A program made the translations under genes and the position numbers. The notes beneath the pieces were generated by a model that searched no databases, was not told where the DNA came from, and saw nothing but the letters and a program-made list of their open reading frames with translations. Positions 1 to 9,114 of a stretch of 64,000 nucleotides of DNA are shown piece by piece (positions within the stretch are counted from its first letter, which is position 1; every line of letters starts with the position of its first letter). Origin of the DNA: Virgisporangium aurantiacum (lineage in GTDB: Bacteria; Actinomycetota; Actinomycetes; Mycobacteriales; Micromonosporaceae); assembly GCF_016863635.1 (NCBI RefSeq), contig NZ_BOPG01000022.1, positions 155,723 to 219,722 on the forward strand. Direction: 5' to 3'.

Positions 1-1320
1 CCCGAGAATGAGCACGATCTCCAGGACGTCGAGCGCGCGGCCCCACCACGGCGAGTTGGGCCGCTTCCCGCCCGCCATCGCGAAGCCGAAGTGGATGCCG
101 GCCACCGCGATCACGGCGAGCAGGACACCGGTCAACCGCGCGACCGGACCGACCGAGAGGTAGAGCGTCACCAGCACGGCGGCCAGCGCGACGGCGCCGC
201 CGGCCAGCAGCGGCAACCGCAGCCGGGCGCCCAGGTACCAGCGCGCCCGCGACGTCAGCAGGATCCCCAGCGCCGCGCCCAGCACCAGCCCGCGCCAGTC
301 GGCGGTGGCGACCACGGCGGCGCCGGCCGCGACGATGACGGCCAACGCCGTGACCATCCCGGCGAGCAGCTCGTCGGCGCGCCGGCTCCGCGCCAGCACC
401 CGCTCGCCGTCGACGGTCTCGGTGTCCTGGCGCAGCTCCTCCCGCTCGGCCGGCAGCGACGGAACGGGCAGGCCGGCCAGCCGGTACGCGATCATCGGCT
501 GCGCCGGCAGCGTGGCCAGCACGACCAGCAGCGTGACCGCCGCGGCGGGCACCGGACCCACCTCGAGCGCGACCGCGGTGGCCGTGCCCAGCACGGCCGC
601 CCCGGCGACGGCACCGGCCGACAGGAACATCGGCGTGGCCGCGTGGCCGATGCCGATCGACGCCAGGGCCGCGGCGAGCAGGGCCGCGGTGACGGCGACG
701 AGCAGGTGCGGACCGGCCAGCTCGCCGACGGTGCGGTCACCGGCCAGCACGAGCAGGCCACCGACCGCGGCGTACACGATCGCGACCAGACCCACCGCGC
801 GGGCCGCGTCCTGGTCTCCCAGCGCCCGGGACAGGATCGTGGCGATCCCGATCAGGATCGCGGCGCCGGCCAGGCCGACCACGCCGCCGGCCAGTTGCGG
901 CGGACCGGCCAGCAGGGTGACGGCCGCGCCGCCGAGCAGCGCCAGCACCGCCACCACGAGCCCGTACCGCCGGGTCCGCGACGCGGTCCAGCGGCTCGGC
1001 TGGTCGCGGGTGGCGGTGGCGACCGCGTCGATGACGTCGTCGTACACCAGCACCGGTGCCTCGTCGCCGCGCGGGCGCAGGTACAGCACGTCGCCGTCGC
1101 GGACCTCCAGCTGGGCCGGCGTGTGCGAGCCGTCGAGCACCAGACCGTCGAGGCGGGCCAGGGTCCAGCCGTGCTGGGCGGCCGGGTCGTCGCCCAGGTC
1201 GGTGCCGGCGTAGCGCAGCAGGACGGGCAGCATCTCGGCCACCGGCACGTCGGCGGGCAACGCGAGGTCGACCCGGCTGCGCGGCGCGACGATGGTGACT
1301 CGGCTGATCCCGCCAACCAC
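1..1320 (-). CDS. eccD: EccD, ESX type VII secretion membrane channel subunit (3' end beyond window)
   Basis: About 440 residues are visible. The N-terminal ~80 residues look like the ubiquitin-like (YukD) domain of EccD. After residue ~110 there is an almost unbroken series of hydrophobic segments, consistent with the 11-helix membrane domain that lines the ESX channel. I chose the GTG at 1320 because AGAGGAGG lies six bases upstream; the longer frames on this strand are Arg/Pro/Ser-rich shadows. The family is usually 460-500 aa, so only a short C-terminal piece should be missing. It diverges from eccC across 84 bp. Known role: EccD homodimers with EccB, EccC and EccE form the inner-membrane ESX complex. 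EccB and EccE are not in the window. Confidence 0.88.
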   Translation of the reverse strand, partial: MVGGISRVTIVAPRSRVDLALPADVPVAEMLPVLLRYAGTDLGDDPAAQHGWTLARLDGLVLDGSHTPAQLEVRDGDVLYLRPRGDEAPVLVYDDVIDAVATATRDQPSRWTASRTRRYGLVVAVLALLGGAAVTLLAGPPQLAGGVVGLAGAAILIGIATILSRALGDQDAARAVGLVAIVYAAVGGLLVLAGDRTVGELAGPHLLVAVTAALLAAALASIGIGHAATPMFLSAGAVAGAAVLGTATAVALEVGPVPAAAVTLLVVLATLPAQPMIAYRLAGLPVPSLPAEREELRQDTETVDGERVLARSRRADELLAGMVTALAVIVAAGAAVVATADWRGLVLGAALGILLTSRARWYLGARLRLPLLAGGAVALAAVLVTLYLSVGPVARLTGVLLAVIAVAGIHFGFAMAGGKRPNSPWWGRALDVLEIVLILG

Positions 1321-1404
1321 GCGAGACCTCCTCTGCGCGCGTTCATCGGCCGGTGACTGCGCTCGATATATTAGCGGGATCTTCGACCTCCAAGGCGGTA
1401 CGTC
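1321..1404. promoter_or_regulatory. divergent eccD/eccC promoter region
   Basis: The 84-bp gap between the divergent starts contains the only AT-rich stretch nearby, CGATATATTAG around 1365-1375, a plausible -10 region for one or both directions. No recognisable operator was found. Confidence 0.4.
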
Positions 1405-4400
1405 GTGAGTACGGTCCTGTTCCGCCGGCCGCCCCGGCAGACCCCGCCCCGGATGCCGCGCGGCGAACTGGTCCTGGAGTCGCCGCCCGACCTGGCCGAA
1501 CCGCTGCCCCGCAGCCTGGCCCAGCTCCTGATGCTGCTGCCGATGATGGCCGGCGGCGGCGCGATGGCGCTGATGTACGCGGGCGGCGGCCGCGGCGGCG
1601 TGCTGACCTACCTCGTCGGCGGCCTGTTCGCGGTGTCCATGCTGGGCATGGGCGCGACGTCGATCGGTCACAACACCGGTCACAGCCGGGCCGAGACCGA
1701 CGCCCGTCGCCGCGAGTACATGCGGTACCTCGGACAGAGCCGCCGGCAGGTGCGCCGCGCCGCCGCGCAGCAACGCCGGGCGCTGCTGTGGCGGCATCCC
1801 GAGCCGGCCACCCTGTGGTCGCTGGTCGCCTCGAAACGGATGTGGGAGCGGCGCACCGGCGACGAGGACTTCGGCGAGATCCGGGTCGCGGCCGGGGCAC
1901 AGAAGCTCGGTATCGCGATCGTGCCGCCGCAGACGCGTCCCGTGGAGGATCTCGAACCGTTGAGCGCGGTGGCGCTGCGCCGCTTCGTCCGGGCCCACTC
2001 GGCCGTGCCCGACCTGCCCCTGGCGGTGCAGTTGCGGGCGTTCAGCCGGGTGGTGCTGCGCGGTGAGCGGGCCGACGTGCTGGCGCTGGCCCGGGCGACG
2101 GTGGCGCAGCTGTGCACGTTCCACTCCCCCGACGACGCCCAACTGGTTGTGGTGGCGTCGGCGGGACGACGGGCGGACTGGGACTGGGTGAAGTGGCTGC
2201 CGCACGCGCAGGACGACCGCCGCGCCGACGGTGCCGGTGCCCGGCGCCGCGTCTACGACTCGATGGCCGCGTTCGAGGAGGCGGCCCGGGAGGACCTGGA
2301 GGCCCGGACGCGGCACTCGCCGGAGGCCAAGCCGCAGGCCGGCGCGGCGCACCTCATGGTGGTGCTCGACGGCGGCGAGGACGCGCCGGCGGGTCAACTG
2401 GCCGGTCCCGGCCTGCTCGGCGTCACCGTGCTCGACCTGTCCGGGATGGTTCCCCGCGACGCCGGCCGCTGGCTGCTGTGCCTCGACGTCGACGCCGACT
2501 CGGTCACCGCCGACCGCGGTGCCCGGCGCACCCGCCTCGGGCGACCGGATCGGCTCACCGCCCAGCAGGCGCTCGGGCTGGCGCGGGCGCTGGCGCCGTA
2601 CCGGCTCTCCCGCCACACCGAGGTGCAGGAGGCCACCGCCCGGATCACCGAGCTGCCCGAACTGCTCGGCCTGGCCGACGCCACCGCGGTCGACCCGGCC
2701 CGGACCTGGCGGCGGCGGGCCGACCGCGACCGGCTGCGCATCCCGCTGGGCGTCAGCCCGGACGGATCGGCGGTGGACCTGGACTTCAAGGAGGCGGCGC
2801 TCGACGGCATGGGCCCGCACGGGCTGCTGATCGGCGCCACCGGTTCGGGCAAGAGCGAGCTGCTGCGCACGATGGTGCTGTCGCTCGCCATCACCCACTC
2901 CAGCGAGGACCTCAACTTCGTCCTCATCGACTTCAAGGGCGGCGCCACGTTCGCCTCGCTCGACGTCCTGCCGCACACCAGCGCGGTCATCACCAACCTG
3001 GCCGAGGAGCTGGCGATGGTCGACCGCATGGAAGACGCGCTGAGCGGCGAGATGATCCGCCGCCAGGAACTGTTGCGGGCGGCCGGGAACTACGTCTCGC
3101 GGCACGAGTACGAGCGCGACCGGCTGGCCGGTGAACCGTTGGCGCCGCTGCCCAGCCTGCTGGTGATCTGCGACGAGTTCTCCGAGATGCTCGCGGTCAA
3201 GCCCGACTTCATCGACATGTTCGTGATGATCGGCCGGCTGGGCCGCTCGCTCGGCGTCCACCTGCTGCTGGCCAGTCAGCGGCTGGAGGAGGGCCGGCTG
3301 CGCGGCCTGGACACGCACCTGTCGTACCGGGTCGGGCTGCGCACGTTCTCCGCGATGGAGAGCCGGGTGGTGCTCGGCGTGCCCGACGCCTACGAGCTGC
3401 CCAACGCGCCCGGGCACGGGTACCTCAAGGTCGGCACGTCACCGATGCAGCGGTTCCGGGCGGCCTACGTCTCGGGGCCGTACCGCGGTGCCGGTGGCCG
3501 CACGCAACGGTCGACGGCGCTGGTGAGCACCCGCATCGTGCCGTTCGGCGTCGACGCCGTGCCGATCCCGGAGCAGCCGACGGTCGAGCCGGAACAGGCA
3601 CCGGAGACCGAGAGCGCGCGGCAGACCACGATGCTCGACGTGATCGTCGCCCGGCTGCGCGACCGGGGCGTGCCGGCCCACCAGGTCTGGTTGCCGCCGC
3701 TGGCCGAGGCGCCCGGGCTCGACGCGCTGCTGGGCGACCTCGACACCGACGAGCGGCACGGGCTGGTGGCGACCGCCTGGCGCAAGCCCGGCCCGCTGGT
3801 CGTCCCGGTCGGCATCGAGGACCGGCCGTACGAGCAGAGCCGCGAACCGCTGCCGGTGGAGCTGGCGGGCGCGAACGGCAACGTGGTCGTGGTGGGCGGG
3901 CCGCGCTCGGGCAAGAGCACGCTGCTGCGCACCATCATCGCGTCACTGGCGCTCACGCACAGCCCGCGCGAGGTCCAGTTCATGTGCATCGACTTCGGCG
4001 GCGGCGCGCTGCGGGCGCTGGCCGGCCTGCCGCACGTCTCCGGCGTGGCGGTCCGCCGCGACCTGGAGTCGGTGCGGCGCAGCGTGGCCGAGGTGTGGGC
4101 GCTGATCGAGGACCGCGAGGTGCGGTTCGCCGAGGCCGGCGTCGAGTCGATCGACTCCTACCGGGAGCGCCGGGCCCGCGGCGAGTTCGCCGACGACCCG
4201 TTCGGCGACCTGTTCCTGGTGGTCGACGGGTACGGCCTGCTCCGCGAGGAACAGGAGGAGCTCGACTCCGCGCTGTCGGTGATGGCGAGCCGGTGCCTCG
4301 GGTTCGGGGTGCACCTGGTGCTGACCGCCAGCCGGTGGGGCGAGATCCGGTACAACATCCGGGACTACTTCACCACCCGCCTGGAACTGCGCCTGGGCGA

Positions 4401-5364
4401 CCCGTCCGACTCCGAGATCAACCGCCGGGCGGCGGCGAACGTGCCGGACGCCGCTCCCGGTCGCGGCCTGAGCCGGAACCAGTTGCACTTCATGTCCGCT
4501 GTGCCACGGATCGACGGCGGTACGGGCGACGAGGGCCTGCCGGAGGCGACGGCCGCCCTGGTGGCCCGGGTCCGGGCGGCCTGGCCGCATCCGCCGGCGC
4601 CGCGCGTGCGGCTGCTGCCGCGTCAACTGCCGGCGGCGGAGCTCTGGCAGGCCGCGGCCGCCAACGCCGGAAAGCGGATCCCGCTGGGGTACAACGAGGC
4701 CCGGCTCGCACCGGTGTATCTCGACCCGGTCGAGGACCAGCACCTGGTCATCTTCGGCGACGCGCAGTGCGGAAAGACCAACCTGCTGCGGCTGATCGCG
4801 CGGTGGATCGTCGACAACCGCACACCGGCCGAGGCGAAACTCATCATCGTCGACTACCGGCGCAGCCTGCTCGGTGCGGTCGAGGGCGAGCACCTGCTCG
4901 ACTACGTCCCCGGCGCGCAGCAGGCCGAGAGCATGGCCGCCGGCATCGTGGCGGCCCTGAACAAGCGGCTGCCCGGCCCCGACGTCACCATCGACCAGCT
5001 GCGCACCCGGAGCTGGTGGGCCGGTCCCGACCTGTACCTGCTCGTCGACGACTACGACCTGGTGTCCAGCTCCAGCGGCAATCCACTGGGTGAACTGGCC
5101 GACCTGTTGCCGCAGGCCCGCGACATCGGCCTGCACCTGATCCTCGCCCGCCGCACGGGCGGCGCGAGCCGGGCCCTGTACGAACCGGTGCTGCAGCGGC
5201 TCAAGGAACTCGACGCACCCGGTCTCCAGATGGCCGGCAACCCCGACGAGGGCGCGCTCCTCGGCTCGGTGACGCCGGGCCCGCAGCCGCCCGGCCGGGG
5301 GGTGCTGGTGCGGCGCAGCGACGGGGTGGGTCTCATCCAGACCGCATTCATCGAAACCGGTTGA
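1405..5364 (+). CDS. eccC: EccC, three-module FtsK/SpoIIIE ATPase of the ESX secretion system
   Basis: 1319 aa, single-chain EccC (the EccCa and EccCb parts of mycobacteria fused). Two membrane segments lie near residues 38-56 and 63-80. Three ATPase modules follow, with Walker A motifs GATGSGKS (477-484), GGPRSGKS (831-838) and GDAQCGKT (1118-1125). Module 1 has an intact Walker B, LLVICDE (585-591). Module 2 has LVVDG (Glu missing) and module 3 LLVDD. This fits the family picture in which module 1 is the main motor and the distal modules bind substrate tails and regulate. GTG start at 1405. It is followed by two WXG100-type genes, its probable cargo, in the same direction. Confidence 0.95.
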   Translation: MSTVLFRRPPRQTPPRMPRGELVLESPPDLAEPLPRSLAQLLMLLPMMAGGGAMALMYAGGGRGGVLTYLVGGLFAVSMLGMGATSIGHNTGHSRAETDARRREYMRYLGQSRRQVRRAAAQQRRALLWRHPEPATLWSLVASKRMWERRTGDEDFGEIRVAAGAQKLGIAIVPPQTRPVEDLEPLSAVALRRFVRAHSAVPDLPLAVQLRAFSRVVLRGERADVLALARATVAQLCTFHSPDDAQLVVVASAGRRADWDWVKWLPHAQDDRRADGAGARRRVYDSMAAFEEAAREDLEARTRHSPEAKPQAGAAHLMVVLDGGEDAPAGQLAGPGLLGVTVLDLSGMVPRDAGRWLLCLDVDADSVTADRGARRTRLGRPDRLTAQQALGLARALAPYRLSRHTEVQEATARITELPELLGLADATAVDPARTWRRRADRDRLRIPLGVSPDGSAVDLDFKEAALDGMGPHGLLIGATGSGKSELLRTMVLSLAITHSSEDLNFVLIDFKGGATFASLDVLPHTSAVITNLAEELAMVDRMEDALSGEMIRRQELLRAAGNYVSRHEYERDRLAGEPLAPLPSLLVICDEFSEMLAVKPDFIDMFVMIGRLGRSLGVHLLLASQRLEEGRLRGLDTHLSYRVGLRTFSAMESRVVLGVPDAYELPNAPGHGYLKVGTSPMQRFRAAYVSGPYRGAGGRTQRSTALVSTRIVPFGVDAVPIPEQPTVEPEQAPETESARQTTMLDVIVARLRDRGVPAHQVWLPPLAEAPGLDALLGDLDTDERHGLVATAWRKPGPLVVPVGIEDRPYEQSREPLPVELAGANGNVVVVGGPRSGKSTLLRTIIASLALTHSPREVQFMCIDFGGGALRALAGLPHVSGVAVRRDLESVRRSVAEVWALIEDREVRFAEAGVESIDSYRERRARGEFADDPFGDLFLVVDGYGLLREEQEELDSALSVMASRCLGFGVHLVLTASRWGEIRYNIRDYFTTRLELRLGDPSDSEINRRAAANVPDAAPGRGLSRNQLHFMSAVPRIDGGTGDEGLPEATAALVARVRAAWPHPPAPRVRLLPRQLPAAELWQAAAANAGKRIPLGYNEARLAPVYLDPVEDQHLVIFGDAQCGKTNLLRLIARWIVDNRTPAEAKLIIVDYRRSLLGAVEGEHLLDYVPGAQQAESMAAGIVAALNKRLPGPDVTIDQLRTRSWWAGPDLYLLVDDYDLVSSSSGNPLGELADLLPQARDIGLHLILARRTGGASRALYEPVLQRLKELDAPGLQMAGNPDEGALLGSVTPGPQPPGRGVLVRRSDGVGLIQTAFIETG

Positions 5365-5427
5365 ACCGTTCGGATGCGACCGCCGTGATGTGAGATCAGA
5401 CGGCGTTGCATTACGAGAGGTGGCCGG

Positions 5428-5733
5428 ATGGCACACGGGCAAGAAATCAACCTCCACGATGTCAAGATTGCTGGCGACAATCTGGATGCGTTCGCGAACC
5501 AGATGACCGCCCGCCTCAAGGCGATCAAAGCCGAGGTGCAGGGGCTCAGCGGAAAGTACGAGGGTCTGGGCGCGGCCGCGTTCCAGAAGTCGATGTCGGG
5601 CTGGGACGCCACGGCGCTCAACATCCGCCGGGCCATCTTCGAACTGGCCGGCCAGGTGCGCGTGGCCGGCAAGACACACCTCGCGGGTGACCACGAAACC
5701 ATCGCCGACTTCAACGCCCACTCCGGAGGCTGA
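5428..5733 (+). CDS. WXG100-type ESX protein, YEG variant (EsxA/EsxB-like)
   Basis: 101 aa, mostly helical, in the position where ESX loci carry their WXG100 pair. Aligning by spacing, Tyr44-Glu45-Gly46 occupies the WXG turn, Phe52 is eight residues after Tyr44 and Trp59 seven after that, the same 8+7 spacing as in ESAT-6. The canonical first Trp is therefore replaced by Tyr. No clear C-terminal YxxxD/E export signal is visible. The next gene starts one base after the stop, so the two products are probably made together and form a heterodimer secreted by EccC. Family assignment is firm by position and spacing, less so by motif alone. Confidence 0.8.
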   Translation: MAHGQEINLHDVKIAGDNLDAFANQMTARLKAIKAEVQGLSGKYEGLGAAAFQKSMSGWDATALNIRRAIFELAGQVRVAGKTHLAGDHETIADFNAHSGG

Positions 5734-5734
5734 C

Positions 5735-6013
5735 GTGCACCAGATTCGGGTCAACTACGCGCTGAACCAACAGGTGAGCCAGACGCTCCAGAAGGAGCAC
5801 AAGGTTCTCAACCAGCTCACGGCCGATCTGCACACCCAGCTGAAGAAGGCGGTGTGGGTCAGCGAGTCCAACGCCAACTTCCGGCAGATCCTGGCGAAGT
5901 ACAACGTCCACATGGCGGAGCTGCACAACGAGCTCAACCGCCTGGGCGCGGCCCTCCTCTCCGCCAGCCAGAGGCTGCAGGTCGCGGACAAGCGGGCGAC
6001 GAAACTGTTCTGA
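5735..6013 (+). CDS. WXG100-type ESX partner protein, WVS variant
   Basis: 92 aa helical protein. GTG at 5735 is preferred because CCGGAGG sits just upstream, overlapping the end of the previous gene; a longer frame from 5687 would overlap that gene needlessly. Trp41-Val42-Ser43 occupies the WXG turn, Phe49 is eight residues on and Tyr56 seven further, so here the Trp is kept and the Gly is lost, the reverse of its partner. Likely the second half of an EsxAB-type heterodimer. A strong hairpin follows the gene. Confidence 0.78.
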   Translation: MHQIRVNYALNQQVSQTLQKEHKVLNQLTADLHTQLKKAVWVSESNANFRQILAKYNVHMAELHNELNRLGAALLSASQRLQVADKRATKLF

Positions 6014-6024
6014 ACAAACGGCAA

Positions 6025-6061
6025 CCGGGGTCGTCCGACGCGATGTGTCGGACGGCCCCGG
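6025..6061. terminator. bidirectional hairpin terminator between convergent ESX operons
   Basis: Arms of 15 bp at 6025-6039 and 6047-6061 (CCGGGGTCGTCCGAC and its near-perfect complement, one G-T wobble) with a 7-nt loop. It lies between the stop of the WXG100 pair and the stop of the convergent gene, as expected for a shared terminator. No long U-tract, which is usual in high-GC actinobacteria. Confidence 0.75.
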
Positions 6062-6065
6062 ATTT

Positions 6066-7283
6066 CTATGCGTCGAGAACGCCACCGCCGACGACGTCCG
6101 CGCTGTCGAAGCCGAACATCGCCTTGACCTCGTCCTCCTGGAGGAAGCCGTCGGTGTTGTTTCCCTGCGCGCCGCCGGCGCCGTGCCCGCCCATCGGCAT
6201 CATCGGTGGGTACATTCCCATCCCGCCGAGCGCGGCGGAGCCGCCACCCGCACCGGGCGCCCCGAGCCCGCGCGCGGCCGACCCGGGTGCGCCGAACCCC
6301 GACGTCGCCGAGCCGGGAACCGCCCCGACCGGCCCGAGACCCGCGCCGCCGCCGACGCCACCCACGCCGCCACCCAGGCCACCACCGGCACCCAGGCCGC
6401 CGATTCCGGCGAGACCCGACGTGTCGGGGTCTCCGAATCCGGGCAGCTCTCCGGACGTCCCGGGCAGCTCGGGCGGGGTCGTCGTCGACAGGTCCGGCAA
6501 CGGCGTGCTGCTCGGCGCCGTCGGGGCGTTCAGGCCGGCGGTGGACACCGGGGTCTGCAGGCCGCCCGGCGACAACCCGGGGCCGCCCAGGCCGTCCAGG
6601 CCCCTCGCGTCGGGGCCGGCGGTCCGGCCCGCGCCGGGACCCGCGGTTGCGCCGGGCCCGTTCGCACCGTCGGGTCCGGACCGGACGCCCGGAACCGGCA
6701 CCGGCTCACCGGGCGGAATCAACTTCCGGTCGGCCCCGTAGTCGCTGACCAGTTGCCGGTACACCTCCTGCGCGTGCTGCTCGCCGAGGCTGAACCAGCG
6801 CTGGAACGCGTTGTACGTCTCGGGCCAACGCCGATACAACGCCAGGTCCAGCGCGAACGGACGCACGAACCACGGCACGCCGGCGTGGAACGCCTCCTGC
6901 GCGGCCACGACCTCCTCGTACCTGTTCAGGGGGACGTGGATGTTCTCGACCGCGGTCTTGAGGTGGGTGGCGCTTTCCGACGCCGCCCGCTGCAGGCCCT
7001 GGTACTGGTTCTGGATCGCACCGACCGCACCGATCAGCTCCTTGACGTGCTGCTGGAAGGCGGCCGCACCGGTGCCGTGCCAGTTCGTTCCCGACTGGAT
7101 CTGCAGCTTCTGAAGTGCCCGCCGGAGCTGGTTCAGCTGGCCGGGCCGCTGCTCCGGCCCGCCCTCGACCTGCGGCAGCCCGAACACGTTCTGCCAGTGG
7201 CCGGCGGCCCGTTGCAGACACAGGTAATTGCTCGCGACGCAGACCCGATCGACGATCTGGTCCCAGGTCGGGCCGTCGGCCAT
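6066..7283 (-). CDS. putative ESX substrate with WXG domain and Gly/Pro-rich tail
   Basis: 405 aa. The N-terminal ~190 residues are helical and contain Trp68-His69-Gly70 with Phe76 eight residues later, a canonical WXG turn inside a longer PPE-like helical domain. Residues ~200-370 are Gly/Pro/Ala-rich low complexity, typical of secreted ESX substrates and some EspB/PPE-like proteins; the last ~30 residues are acidic and less repetitive. No catalytic motif is visible. GAGGAG precedes the ATG. It is the last gene of a four-gene minus-strand block facing the eccC operon. Probable secreted substrate; exact role unknown. Confidence 0.6.
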   Translation of the reverse strand: MADGPTWDQIVDRVCVASNYLCLQRAAGHWQNVFGLPQVEGGPEQRPGQLNQLRRALQKLQIQSGTNWHGTGAAAFQQHVKELIGAVGAIQNQYQGLQRAASESATHLKTAVENIHVPLNRYEEVVAAQEAFHAGVPWFVRPFALDLALYRRWPETYNAFQRWFSLGEQHAQEVYRQLVSDYGADRKLIPPGEPVPVPGVRSGPDGANGPGATAGPGAGRTAGPDARGLDGLGGPGLSPGGLQTPVSTAGLNAPTAPSSTPLPDLSTTTPPELPGTSGELPGFGDPDTSGLAGIGGLGAGGGLGGGVGGVGGGAGLGPVGAVPGSATSGFGAPGSAARGLGAPGAGGGSAALGGMGMYPPMMPMGGHGAGGAQGNNTDGFLQEDEVKAMFGFDSADVVGGGVLDA

Positions 7284-7298
7284 GGTGTGCGCTCCTCA

Positions 7299-7739
7299 CT
7301 ACCCGAGGTACCGGCGGACGGTCGCCGCGTCGAGCTTGTTGCGTTCGTCGGCGTCCCGGTACTGCTTGGCGAGCTTCTCCATCGCGGCCGCGGTATGGGC
7401 GATGGCCTTGGTCAGGTTGTCGAGGTCGGTGTCGAGTTGCTGGGCGGCGCCGGCGAACGCCGCGCGCATGTCCATGACGGGCCCGATGTCGTCGCTGCCC
7501 AGGCTGCGGTAGCGCTCCCGGCTCGCGGTCGCGGCCACGTCGCCCGCCGCGGCCTCTCTCCGGATCGCCCTGGTTGAGGCGGCGAGTTCGTTGAGATACT
7601 GGCCGATCACCTTGAGATCCTGCCCGTCGACCTGCAACCGGCCGGCGCTCTCGAGCTGCTCCGAGGCCCCCAGCGGTTCGAGCGTGGCGAGCCAGGGTCG
7701 CCGGGCCGGCGCCGGAACCGGGCTGTCGCCATCCGTCAC
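7299..7739 (-). CDS. coiled-coil protein of the ESX substrate block
   Basis: 146 aa, soluble, largely helical from residue ~30 with heptad-like stretches (for example around the run TDLDNLTKAIAHTAAAMEKL). No signal peptide or membrane segment. Its GTG overlaps the stop of the upstream gene (GTGA), implying translational coupling, and the downstream substrate gene begins 15 bp after its stop. It may be a chaperone-like or co-secreted helical protein; the family is not recognised. Confidence 0.5.
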   Translation of the reverse strand: MTDGDSPVPAPARRPWLATLEPLGASEQLESAGRLQVDGQDLKVIGQYLNELAASTRAIRREAAAGDVAATASRERYRSLGSDDIGPVMDMRAAFAGAAQQLDTDLDNLTKAIAHTAAAMEKLAKQYRDADERNKLDAATVRRYLG

Positions 7740-8788
7740 GACAACACCCCGCCCGCCTCGGTGGCCGCGTCAGCGGTCTCCCACGACGCGCCTTCCTCTT
7801 CCAGCCACTCGCTGCCCTCGTGATGTTCCTTGTCGCCCAGGTGGCCACCGGCCATGCCGGCGCCGCCGTACATCATCCCGGGCCCGCCGGCCGCGCCGCC
7901 GCCGGCGACCATCTCGCCGACCGCCCCGCCCCGGGCGGCGATCGCGCCGGGCCCGAGACCGGCGGTGCCGCCGAGCGTCGACGGGTTCAGGCCCGCCGTG
8001 CCGAGCGGCACGCCGCCCGCACCGGTGAGCCCGCGCGCCAGCCCGGCGCCGTCGAGCGAACCGACGCCGGCCAGCCCGACACCGGGGCCGGCGCCGGTAC
8101 CGATCCCGGTCGGCAGAGTCGGGCCACCGCCCGGCGTGATCGGTGTGTTCGGCGTCAGGGGACCCGGCGCGACGCTCGTCGGCGGCGGAACCGCACCCAC
8201 CGGCGGCGTGGACGCGGCGGCGGGGTCCTTCTGGGTCAACGAACCGAGGACGCTCACCGCCGAGTTCGCCAACGTCAGTGCCACCTGGGCGTCGGCCGCG
8301 TTGGTCTGCAGAACGACCAGGTCGATCTGGGCGGTGTATTCGCCCGCCTTCACCGTCAGGTCCGCGTGCAGCGTCCGCGCCTCGCCGTGGTGCTGGCTCG
8401 CGTGCAGCGCCGCGATCGCCTCGATCTGCGGCTTGCCGAGGACCACCTTGCCCATCGGCCATACCTGGAAACCCTGTGTCGTCGCCGTTTTGGTCAGCAG
8501 GACCAGCCGCGCCTTGGCGTTCTGCAACTGCTGGGCGCCGGCGTTGATGATCTGCTGCGACTGGGTGAACGCGGTGAGCACCTGCTGTCCCTTGCCCAGC
8601 AGCCCGCCCGCCTGCGACCCCTGCGCCTGCTGGCCCGAGCCGGTCCAGGTGCCCACGAGGTTCGACGCGCTGTTGAAGAGCTGGTAGCCGGCGCCGACGG
8701 GTCCCATGACGGCGGAAAGCGTGCTCATCGTGTCGTTCTGGAACAGCGTCGGCTTCGAGGCCATGATGCTGGCGTACGTGTTGAACAT
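7736..8788 (-). CDS. putative ESX-associated protein with helical head and Gly-rich tail
   Basis: 350 aa. ATG at 8788 is supported by AGGTGA seven bases upstream. Residues ~1-190 are predicted helical with Gln/Ala-rich segments; ~195-320 is a Pro/Gly-rich low-complexity stretch; the C-terminus is acidic and contains Trp residues (SEWLEEEGASWE). This head-plus-disordered-tail layout matches the 405-aa protein encoded downstream, suggesting both are cargo or surface-assembled proteins of the same ESX system. It lies five bases after an EspC-like gene. No enzyme motif found. Confidence 0.5.
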   Translation of the reverse strand: MFNTYASIMASKPTLFQNDTMSTLSAVMGPVGAGYQLFNSASNLVGTWTGSGQQAQGSQAGGLLGKGQQVLTAFTQSQQIINAGAQQLQNAKARLVLLTKTATTQGFQVWPMGKVVLGKPQIEAIAALHASQHHGEARTLHADLTVKAGEYTAQIDLVVLQTNAADAQVALTLANSAVSVLGSLTQKDPAAASTPPVGAVPPPTSVAPGPLTPNTPITPGGGPTLPTGIGTGAGPGVGLAGVGSLDGAGLARGLTGAGGVPLGTAGLNPSTLGGTAGLGPGAIAARGGAVGEMVAGGGAAGGPGMMYGGAGMAGGHLGDKEHHEGSEWLEEEGASWETADAATEAGGVLS

Positions 8789-8793
8789 CGCTG

Positions 8794-9114
8794 TCACCTG
8801 CTCGCTTGCCGGAAGTCGACGGCCGTCGACTCGTCGTCGGCGACGTGCGACCCGGCCGCCTCGTCGAGGGAGTTCGCGTGCCGGTCCAGTTGGTCGGCCG
8901 TCTTGCGGATCGCGGTGGGAAGGTGGCCACCGCACACCACCGTGGCCGCGCGGGCGAGATTCGTGGCCGGGTTGGCGATGGCCGCGCGCACGTTGGCCAC
9001 CGCCACCAGGTCGGCCTGTTTGCGCAGGCCGTCCGCGACGGACCGGCACTCGGTGGCGGCCTTGTTCAGTTGCGCGGGGGTCATCTTCAGCTCTGCTGGC
9101 GTCGGTACGGTCAC
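8794..9114 (-). CDS. EspC-like small ESX secretion-associated protein
   Basis: 106 aa. GTG at 9114 has GGGAGG upstream. The helical N-terminus (MTPAQLNKAATECRSVADG) and the conserved-looking HLPTAIRKTADQLDRHA segment resemble the EspC / type VII secretion target family, which is ~100 aa and has two long helices. First gene of the minus-strand four-gene block, so it probably helps export or dimerise with the following cargo proteins. No C-terminal YxxxD signal is present. Assignment rests on size, helix pattern and context. Confidence 0.5.
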   Translation of the reverse strand: MTVPTPAELKMTPAQLNKAATECRSVADGLRKQADLVAVANVRAAIANPATNLARAATVVCGGHLPTAIRKTADQLDRHANSLDEAAGSHVADDESTAVDFRQASR

